Assembly: GCA_021741205.1 (NCBI GenBank)
Contig: JAIOYI010000008.1
Span: 56,206 to 120,205, forward strand
Reading direction: 5' to 3'
Source: Emcibacter sp.
GTDB taxonomy: Bacteria > Pseudomonadota > Alphaproteobacteria > Sphingomonadales > Emcibacteraceae
DNA length: 64,000 nt
In this document: in pieces, positions 57,703 to 64,000 of the stretch
Numbering within the stretch: the stretch's first letter is position 1
Layout of the letters: each line of letters opens with the position of its first letter
The notes under the pieces: generated by a model
Databases searched by the model: none
Told to the model about the DNA's origin: nothing
What the model saw: the letters and a program-made list of their open reading frames with translations, nothing else
Program-made: the position numbers and the translations under genes

Positions 57703-57834
57703 AATAATATCCAGTCAGTTGTTTCTTTTTCTCAAATCATTATATAGGGTGTGATCATTAATATTGAAGATAAATGGCAAGATTATGAAAAAAATAAATA
57801 TTATCATAACCATATGGTCAGAAAAGAAATTATT

Positions 57835-58191
57835 ATGAAATATGTTTTAATTTTTTTAATGCCATTCAGTCTTATGGCCTGTGACATATCACTTTTGGAT
57901 TCTAAGACAAAAAGGACATGCAAGGAAATTGCCCTAAGTCGCCTGAAACATCCCGAAAGTTATGAAAATATGTCCACCACGGAAAAAACTACCCCCCCAA
58001 ATCAAACCATGACAAGGATAACCTTTGATGCTTGGAATGATTACAAGGTTCAAATACCACACAATGTCTCCTGTCTTTTTCAAACAACGGAAAACAAAAA
58101 AAATCCGAACCTTATTTCTTTTACTTGGAACGGACGGAACATACGTCAGCATGAGTTAGATGACATTAAAAACCTGTTGGACAAACAATAA
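57835..58191 (+). CDS. Small putative lipoprotein
   Basis: A 118-residue protein. The N-terminus MKYVLIFLMPFSLMACDIS is a lipoprotein signal with lipobox SLMAC. The mature part has two cysteines (RTCKEIALSRLKHPESYE and NVSCLFQ) and resembles small secreted proteins with a SRLKHPESY-type helix. I do not recognise a family. The frame is open to GTG 57751, but the signal peptide sets ATG 57835. Confidence 0.72.
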   Translation: MKYVLIFLMPFSLMACDISLLDSKTKRTCKEIALSRLKHPESYENMSTTEKTTPPNQTMTRITFDAWNDYKVQIPHNVSCLFQTTENKKNPNLISFTWNGRNIRQHELDDIKNLLDKQ

Positions 58192-58220
58192 AAAACCCGA
58201 CTATGCTTTCATAATCGGGT
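58189..58220 (-). terminator. Terminator of the F0 ATP synthase operon
   Basis: An 11-bp stem with one mismatch (ACCCGACTATG/CATAATCGGGT) and a 4-nt loop; on the minus strand it is followed by TTTTTTATTG. It lies 26 bp after the atpF stop. On the plus strand it also follows the lipoprotein gene but has only a weak T-rich tail. Confidence 0.85.
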
Positions 58221-58246
58221 CAATAAATTTTATTTAAGTCCATACA

Positions 58247-58819
58247 TTAATGAAGCTGGCTATCCAGTTTATCTGTGCTTGACTTAATCAAGGCATCTTG
58301 ATCTGCCTTTTTCATATTACCTGCGATCAATTCTCTTGCCGTATCCATCGCAACTTGAACGGCGAGTTGTTGAATTTCTTTGATGGCATTGGCTTCTGAC
58401 TGAGCAATTTTCTGCTCTGACAATTTAGTGCGGCGACGGATCATTTCCTCAATCTGTATTTTGGCCTCTTTAGCCAACATATCCGCCTCTTCCTTGGCAT
58501 GGGCAATCATATCAGCAGCCATTTTCTCTGCATCACGTTGATCCCGTTGATATTTTGTCAGAAGTGAAGATGCCTCTTCCCGTAAGGTACGCGCATTTTC
58601 AAGCTGTTCTGCAATCGCATTTGATTTGTCATCAAGCATTTTTCCGACCATAGCCGGTACTTTCTTCCAAATGATAAACAAGAAAAATGTAATGATCGCC
58701 ATGGCAACCCAAAAGGCAGGATCCTGATATAAATGATCATATCCATGATGGGCATCAACATGTTTTGTTTCCATAACCGCTGATGTGGCCTGATCTTCTA
58801 TAGGAGTATGATCAACCAT
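58247..58819 (-). CDS. atpF: ATP synthase F0 subunit b
   Basis: A 190-residue stator subunit: N-terminal membrane helix at about 33-52 (FWVAMAIITFFLFIIWKKVP) and a long charged coiled coil. An N-terminal extension of about 30 residues with several His and Asp precedes the helix. It overlaps the b' gene by 8 bp. Together with b' it forms the heterodimeric peripheral stalk of alphaproteobacterial ATP synthases. Confidence 0.92.
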   Translation of the reverse strand: MVDHTPIEDQATSAVMETKHVDAHHGYDHLYQDPAFWVAMAIITFFLFIIWKKVPAMVGKMLDDKSNAIAEQLENARTLREEASSLLTKYQRDQRDAEKMAADMIAHAKEEADMLAKEAKIQIEEMIRRRTKLSEQKIAQSEANAIKEIQQLAVQVAMDTARELIAGNMKKADQDALIKSSTDKLDSQLH

Positions 58820-59318
58820 TCACATTACCCTTCACTGATGTAAATTTCCCGCCCACAACCTTAGCAATAACCTTTTCATCAAGGGCAAGACCAGATACCG
58901 AAAGAATAACATCTTTACAAATATCCGCCGCCATTGCCTGCACATCATCAAGAGCAGCCTCTTTGGCAACTTTGATTTTTTCATCTGCAACAGCGATTTC
59001 CGCGGTTATTTTTTCACTCAACTTGTTATATTGCGTCTCCACGTCGACCTTAATGGCTTCTCGTTTTGTCGTAATGGTTGATGCGGCCTTGGCACGCGCC
59101 TGCTCCAAAGATTTTTCATATAGGATTCTGGCCTCATCGGCCTTAACCTGTAAATCTGAAGCCTCTTCCAGGTCGGACGCAATCTTACTCTGACGTCTTT
59201 CCAATACCTCTGTAATCCTCGGGGCAGCATTATAGGTTATGAACAGATAAATCAGTCCAAAAATAACAACCAACCAGAAAATCTGAGGTAAAAATACAGC
59301 GGGGTCTAATTGTGGCAT
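58812..59318 (-). CDS. atpG: ATP synthase F0 subunit b'
   Basis: Second, divergent b-type stator subunit. MPQLDPAVFLPQIFWLVVIF is the standard b' start, with the membrane helix at about 8-30 and a coiled-coil tail rich in Ala, Glu and Lys (EARILYEKSLEQARAKA). The frame is open to 59363, but ATG 59318 has AAGGAG eight bases upstream and matches the family, giving 168 aa. Lies between atpE and atpF. Confidence 0.92.
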   Translation of the reverse strand: MPQLDPAVFLPQIFWLVVIFGLIYLFITYNAAPRITEVLERRQSKIASDLEEASDLQVKADEARILYEKSLEQARAKAASTITTKREAIKVDVETQYNKLSEKITAEIAVADEKIKVAKEAALDDVQAMAADICKDVILSVSGLALDEKVIAKVVGGKFTSVKGNVNG

Positions 59319-59384
59319 TGTCTTATCTCCTTGATCCAAAACATACGGATCAGGCCTGTACAATCAAAAAGCTAAAAGCGGCGA

Positions 59385-59609
59385 TTACGTAAACAGGATG
59401 ATGAAAGCAATAACCAAACCAAAAAGACCGGTTGCTTCTGCAAGAGCGAAACCAAGCATGGCATTACCAAAAAATTGTGGGGCCGCAGCAGGATTACGGA
59501 TCGCTGCTGAAACATAACTTCCAAAGATATTACCAATACCAATACCCGCACCAATAAGAGCTGAACATGCGATACCCGCACCGATCATTTTTGCAGCTTC
59601 TACTTCCAT
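59385..59609 (-). CDS. atpE: ATP synthase F0 subunit c
   Basis: A 74-residue hairpin of two membrane helices that forms the rotor ring. The polar loop SAAIRNPAAAP and the proton-binding E58 in GFALAEATGLF are present; the GAGIGIGNIFG first helix is usual. Residues that mark sodium-binding rings are absent, so proton use is expected. It follows atpB by 63 bp. Confidence 0.97.
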   Translation of the reverse strand: MEVEAAKMIGAGIACSALIGAGIGIGNIFGSYVSAAIRNPAAAPQFFGNAMLGFALAEATGLFGLVIAFIILFT

Positions 59610-59672
59610 TTTAACTTCCTTTTATTTTTAAAATTAATAATCTAAAACAACTTAATTCTTACCCGCCATTGC

Positions 59673-60398
59673 TTAATGCAAATTCAGGGCATCATTCAAA
59701 TACATACATGTCAGAATAGCAAATACGTAGGCCTGCAAGAAGGCCACCAATAATTCAAGTCCCGTCAAGGCTACGATAAAGGCAAAGGGCACAATCCCAA
59801 AAAACCCAAGGGCAACCACAAAGCCACCAAAAACCTTTAACATGGTATGTCCAGCAACCATATTGGCAAACAGACGCACAGAAAGACTTATGGGACGAGA
59901 TAAATAAGACACAAGCTCAATCAATACAAGCAGCGGCATAAGAGCCATTGGTGCTCCATGGGGCACAAAGAGTGTAAAAAATTTAAAACCATGCCTAATG
60001 ATACCGATCAATGTTACCCCAACAAACACAAAGGCTGCCATAGCAAAAGTCACGGCAATATGGCTTGTAAAGGTAAAGCCAAAATACGGGATCATTCCTA
60101 TGAGGTTCGCAAATAAAATAAACATGAACAAGGTAAAGACAAAGGGAAAATATTTCCGTGCCTCCCGTCCTGCGGTATCATGAAGCATATTGGCAATAAA
60201 TTCGTAACACATTTCCACACATAACTGCCAACGACCAGGAACCAATGCCCCTTTACGCATACCAACAATCATAAAGACCATGATAGCAACAACGGCAAAA
60301 GCCATATAAAGGGCAGAATTTGTGAAAGATATATCATACGCCCCGACGTTAATCGGGATCAGTGTTTTGATTTCAAATTGCGCGAGCGGACTAGCCAC
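59673..60398 (-). CDS. atpB: ATP synthase F0 subunit a
   Basis: A 241-residue membrane subunit forming the proton half-channels. The essential arginine is R175 in RPISLSVRLFANMVAGH; the C-terminal helix GLELLVAFLQAYVFAILTCMY is typical. It starts one base after the atpI stop. Confidence 0.96.
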   Translation of the reverse strand: MASPLAQFEIKTLIPINVGAYDISFTNSALYMAFAVVAIMVFMIVGMRKGALVPGRWQLCVEMCYEFIANMLHDTAGREARKYFPFVFTLFMFILFANLIGMIPYFGFTFTSHIAVTFAMAAFVFVGVTLIGIIRHGFKFFTLFVPHGAPMALMPLLVLIELVSYLSRPISLSVRLFANMVAGHTMLKVFGGFVVALGFFGIVPFAFIVALTGLELLVAFLQAYVFAILTCMYLNDALNLH

Positions 60399-60399
60399 A

Positions 60400-60744
60400 C
60401 TATTTTCCTTCTTTTTTGTTAGCCTCTTGGGCTTCTTCTCGTTTGCGGGCTTCTGCCTCTTCTATTTGGCGGGCTGCCCGTAACACATTAAAAATTCCAG
60501 CCCCAAGGCCCAGAAAAACAAATATTATCAGCATCCAAGGTTTCGTTTCCAGAGCCTTATCCAGAAACCAGCCGATTATCAACCCGACAATCAACCCCGA
60601 CACCATCTCCGCCACAAGACGCATAGCCATCCCGTAAGCATGTGATTCGTTAATAACGCGCTCATTTCTAGGCTTAATAGCCTTTTGAGCTTTCTTAACG
60701 CGGCTACTTAAATCCTCAAGGGATGGCTCTTTATCTTTGTTCAA
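60400..60744 (-). CDS. atpI: AtpI-family F0F1 assembly protein
   Basis: A 114-residue protein with two membrane helices (about 45-65 and 73-93: GLIVGLIIGWFLDKALETKPW) between charged ends. AtpI/AtpZ proteins assist c-ring assembly or Mg2+ supply and lead the F0 operon in alphaproteobacteria. The C-terminus is rich in Glu and Lys. Confidence 0.9.
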   Translation of the reverse strand: MNKDKEPSLEDLSSRVKKAQKAIKPRNERVINESHAYGMAMRLVAEMVSGLIVGLIIGWFLDKALETKPWMLIIFVFLGLGAGIFNVLRAARQIEEAEARKREEAQEANKKEGK

Positions 60745-60781
60745 AGCGACCTCTTGATTTCATACCCATAAAATTGCATGC

Positions 60782-60810
60782 AACATAGTTTCTGCCTAAT
60801 TGCCTGTCAA
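60782..60810 (-). promoter_or_regulatory. Sigma-70-like promoter of the F0 operon
   Basis: On the minus strand a perfect -35 TTGACA (60810-60805) and a TATGTT -10 (60787-60782) are spaced by 17 nt, placing the start about 30 nt before the atpI ATG. The best promoter match in the window. Confidence 0.7.
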
Positions 60811-60860
60811 GCAACAAAACACACCCATCCATGGAAAAAATCACATATCTCTGTTTGACG

Positions 60861-63800
60861 TTATGCGCCCACAAAGGCGCCTACCCTATCACGCATTCTT
60901 TCTGCGCTTTCCAAATCAACAGAAACCAGTTGAGAAACGCCACGTTCCGCCATTGTCACCCCAAAAAGTCGGTTCATTCGTGACATGGTTACCGCATTAT
61001 GGGTCACAATTAAGAATCGGGTAGATGTATTTTCGGCCATTTCATCCAAAAGATCACAAAAACGCCCAACATTAGCATCATCAAGAGGAGCATCCACCTC
61101 ATCAAGGACGCATATAGGCGATGGATTGGTCATAAAAACAGCAAAAATAAGAGATAAAGCCGTCAAGGCCTGCTCACCACCAGAGAGTAGTCCCAGATTT
61201 TGCATCTTTTTACCGGGTGGACTTGCCATAATTTCAAGTCCCGCATCCAAGGGATCATCGGATTCAGTCAATTCCAAATGGGCTTCACCGCCCCCAAACA
61301 GGGTTGAAAAAAGATGTTTGAAATGCTCATTAACCTCATCAAAGGCCTTTAATATTCGGGAACGTCCCTCACGGTTTAGATCCGAAATGGCGCGGCGCAA
61401 GGCTGAAATAGCCTTTTCCAGCTCCTGCCGTTCAGTAACAGAGGTATCAAGTTGAGCCTTAACATCCGTCAATTCACTTTCAGCCCGTAAATTCACCGCA
61501 CCCAATCTTTCCCGCTCAGCCTTTAGGCGCTCCAAGCGATGATGAACCTGTTCTGGGTCTGGCAGTTCCTCTTCCTCTTCAATTTCAGCCATTTGTCGAA
61601 GAAGTTTTGGTTGGCAATCAAATTCATCCATGATTCGCCGTTTAAGATGGCTCTCTTGTTCCTCATATTGTTCTATATTGGTTTCGAGCCGAACTTTTTC
61701 TTCTCTCGCAAGAGATAATTTTTCCTGAATATTGCGGATTTCCTTATTCTTGCCCGCTACAAAATTTTCACATTCAAGCAAATTTTGGGCGGCCTGTTTT
61801 CTCGCTGCATCCGCCTCGCTAATCAGATGGTTAAGTTTTCGCCGTTCTTCGACAATTTCACCTGGCCTATTTTCCAAAGATTTAAGTTCTTCTTCTGTCT
61901 TACTTTGTCGAGCGTGAAGATCTTTAATATGGGTTTCCACATTGTCAATGCGCAATTTCCAAGCCGAAAGTTCCTCTTCAATCTGCTTAAGTCTGTCACG
62001 TCTTGCATCACTTTGGGAGATGAAGCTGTCATGATTAAAGCGGGCATCGGAAAGCTCTTTACGTTTTTCTTCTACGGTTTGGCGAGTCTGTCGAATTTCT
62101 TGTCCAAGGTCTTCGTCTTCGGGCAAAGCGGCAAGGCTCTGACTGACTTCCAGATGGCGTATTTTCACCTGATCCAAATCCTCAATTAAATGCCCAAGTC
62201 TGTCCTTTAATGCACTTTCCTCGGATTGATGTCTGGTGGCCTGTTTCTCGGCCTCGGTAAGTTTGCGCCTGGCATGGGCCGCATTTTCCTCTGCTTCTCG
62301 CCATTTAAGCCGCGCCTCTCTTGCGGTCCGTTTAATGGTCTCTAGCACCTCTTGCACCTTATGCAATGTTTCTCTTGCCTGCCCTACATCATTGGTGCAT
62401 CTGTCCGCAGCTTTATTTAATTCAGACAATCTATTTCTTTGAGCAAGTTTAATGGCCATCTGGCTTGGGGCATCGGATGATACACAAAGTCCGTCCCACC
62501 GCCATGCACCGCCCTTCAAACTAACCAATCTTTGACCAGGGGCGAGTTCGTCCAGCAAAGACAAAGCCTCTGCCTCGTCCTTCACGATACCGATTTGAGA
62601 CAAACGCCGTGACAATATTTTTGAGCCTTTAACATATGTTGCCAATGCCTCAATGCCCTTGGGTAGGCTTTGCGGATTGTTATAATCAGGCAAAGACCGC
62701 CAATGAATTTGCGCCAAATCATTTTCAGAGATCTCCAAATCAACATCAAGTGCCGCCCCGAGTGCCATTTCATAACCCGCCGCAACCGTAAGATCATTCA
62801 TAATCGGGGCATCAGAAGTACCGTCCTCATCTTTAATATTGCGGCTGGACAAAAGCTCTTCCAAGCCTTCTTTTTCAGCCTGAATGCGGGCGAGTTTTCC
62901 TTGTAAAGACTGCAAAATATCCCTTGCATCCTGTTCCTTTTGTTGAAAAATCTGTCTGTCATCCTCGGCCTCACGGGACTTTACCGATAGCATATTGATA
63001 ACATTTTCCGCACTAGACAGACCATTTTCCGCATGGGACAGAGCCTGCGTAAAAAGATTATTGCTTTCCATTCGTCCCAGACGTTCTTCAATGGTCGTGC
63101 GTTGTTCTTTTAATGTTTCAAGCCTGCGACTGATTTCTTCCTTATTTCGGGTCAGATTATTTTTCTCTGCCGCCCTATGAGCCTGTTTTTGAGACAAAGT
63201 TTCAAGCGTCCATTCGGCTTCTAGGGTTGAAGATTGCTTAACCTTCAACGTTTCCGACAATTCGCCAATATTTCCCACCTGATTTTTAATCTGCTCTAAA
63301 AGCTCTATCTTTTCGGCCTGAAGACGGCGCAGAATAGAGGCGGTATCTGCAATAACGTCCCGTTCACGTTCCTCATCCTGTTTTATCTGCTCCAGAGAGT
63401 CCCGTAATTTCTCCTGCGTCTCTGATAGGCGAACCTCCTCCCCATCAAGGCCATCAAGCGTGACCGTGATACGGTGCAAATGTGCCGAAAGTTCGGCCTC
63501 TTTTTGGCGCAAGCCAGGGAGTTTATCGGACACTATGGCCTGTTCACGGTTTAATTTGCTAAGCTCCGTTGTAATGGCCGAAAGTTTCACCACCACTTCA
63601 CGCATTTGCCTTTCGGATATTTGTTTATGATCCTGAATAGAAAGCCATTCCATATAATTCATCAAAGCTTGCAGAATACGAATATCACCACTGATTTTCT
63701 TATAACGTGTTGCCTGACGCGCCTGTTTTTCCAAACCTCTAATTTGATCATTCAACTGTATTTCAATGTCAGCAAGCCGCTCTAGATTATGTTCAGCCGA

Positions 63801-64000
63801 ACGCAATTTGCTTTCGGCCTCATTTCGTCTGGAATGAAGACCGCTAATACCAGCAGCTTCCTCTAAGACACGGCGTCTTTCCTTGGGTTTAGCATTAATA
63901 AGGCTCCCGATTCTTCCTTGGCTCACCAAGGATGGGGAATGAGCCCCCGTTGAGGCGTCCGCAAATAACAGTTGGATATCCTTTGCCCGAACCTCTTTTG
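60861..64000 (-). CDS. smc: Chromosome segregation protein SMC (5' end outside window)
   Basis: About 1046 C-terminal residues of the condensin ATPase. The frame runs unbroken past GTG 63929 to the window edge; the upstream part reads QLLFADASTGAHSPSLVSQG, the canonical SMC head sequence, so GTG is internal. Visible parts are the head linker (VLEEAAGISGLHSRR), coiled coil, hinge (about MNDLTVAAGYEMALGAALDV), return coil, and the C-terminal head with signature LSGGEQALTALSLIFA and Walker B CVLDEVDAPLDDANV. Walker A lies beyond 64000. Confidence 0.96.
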   Translation of the reverse strand, partial: KEVRAKDIQLLFADASTGAHSPSLVSQGRIGSLINAKPKERRRVLEEAAGISGLHSRRNEAESKLRSAEHNLERLADIEIQLNDQIRGLEKQARQATRYKKISGDIRILQALMNYMEWLSIQDHKQISERQMREVVVKLSAITTELSKLNREQAIVSDKLPGLRQKEAELSAHLHRITVTLDGLDGEEVRLSETQEKLRDSLEQIKQDEERERDVIADTASILRRLQAEKIELLEQIKNQVGNIGELSETLKVKQSSTLEAEWTLETLSQKQAHRAAEKNNLTRNKEEISRRLETLKEQRTTIEERLGRMESNNLFTQALSHAENGLSSAENVINMLSVKSREAEDDRQIFQQKEQDARDILQSLQGKLARIQAEKEGLEELLSSRNIKDEDGTSDAPIMNDLTVAAGYEMALGAALDVDLEISENDLAQIHWRSLPDYNNPQSLPKGIEALATYVKGSKILSRRLSQIGIVKDEAEALSLLDELAPGQRLVSLKGGAWRWDGLCVSSDAPSQMAIKLAQRNRLSELNKAADRCTNDVGQARETLHKVQEVLETIKRTAREARLKWREAEENAAHARRKLTEAEKQATRHQSEESALKDRLGHLIEDLDQVKIRHLEVSQSLAALPEDEDLGQEIRQTRQTVEEKRKELSDARFNHDSFISQSDARRDRLKQIEEELSAWKLRIDNVETHIKDLHARQSKTEEELKSLENRPGEIVEERRKLNHLISEADAARKQAAQNLLECENFVAGKNKEIRNIQEKLSLAREEKVRLETNIEQYEEQESHLKRRIMDEFDCQPKLLRQMAEIEEEEELPDPEQVHHRLERLKAERERLGAVNLRAESELTDVKAQLDTSVTERQELEKAISALRRAISDLNREGRSRILKAFDEVNEHFKHLFSTLFGGGEAHLELTESDDPLDAGLEIMASPPGKKMQNLGLLSGGEQALTALSLIFAVFMTNPSPICVLDEVDAPLDDANVGRFCDLLDEMAENTSTRFLIVTHNAVTMSRMNRLFGVTMAERGVSQLVSVDLESAERMRDRVGAFVGA

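Overview
The window is a 64 kb, moderately AT-rich chromosomal segment of an alphaproteobacterium. That placement rests on a duplicated b/b' ATP synthase F0 operon separate from F1, an ATP12-type F1 chaperone, the serC-serA and hisZ-purA blocks behind a serC-motif leader RNA, the mreBCD-mrdA-rodA order, a DUF4164-zapA pair divergent from tkt-gap-pgk, and a predicted leuA attenuator. The order cannot be fixed from sequence alone; a Rhodospirillales/Kordiimonadales/Emcibacterales-like marine lineage would fit. Almost everything is core metabolism and envelope biology. I see no prophage, insertion sequence, CRISPR array, tRNA or rRNA gene.

Layout. 1-6.1 kb: tandem glycine riboswitch and the glycine cleavage operon gcvT-gcvH-gcvPA-gcvPB with a membrane-anchored serine hydrolase attached. 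6.1-13.9 kb: zapA and a DUF4164 coiled-coil gene, then tkt-gap-pgk-thiE-GNAT, a DUF4870 gene, a GST and a DUF3775 gene. 13.9-24.5 kb: GNAT-NfeD-SPFH membrane cluster, a PepSY/response regulator/histidine kinase operon followed by a glycine-zipper lipoprotein, a ferredoxin-NADP reductase, a DUF938 gene, a NIT-domain histidine kinase and a dihydroorotase. 24.6-27.5 kb: a wecB gene whose 3' end is out of frame, ygfZ, tag, and a 33-residue membrane-protein gene behind an unusual hairpin cluster. 27.5-33 kb: the rod-shape operon. 33-39 kb: a YiiX-like gene, leuA with its leader peptide, and a small TadG/TadE locus. 39-44.5 kb: purA, hisZ, serA, serC. 44.5-49.5 kb: cobalamin riboswitch and btuBFCD. 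49.5-58.2 kb: ATP12, HAD phosphatase, pseudouridine synthase, crcB, cfa, transglutaminase, flavoprotein, rarA, Do-type protease and a small lipoprotein. 58.2-64 kb: the F0 ATP synthase operon and the 5'-truncated smc gene.

Regulation is unusually readable: a glycine riboswitch drives glycine breakdown, a serC-type leader can hide the ribosome site of the serine operon, a leucine-codon leader peptide precedes leuA, and a B12 riboswitch precedes the B12 uptake operon. Good sigma-70-like promoters are visible upstream of gcvT, leuA, hisZ, serC, btuB and atpI.

The most useful second-look items are the 33-aa membrane protein and the three-armed alternative hairpin upstream of it, the leuA leader peptide, the one-base frameshift in wecB, and the Asp-rich, cysteine-containing insertions in the Tad-like proteins. 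No clearly new multi-gene system was found.
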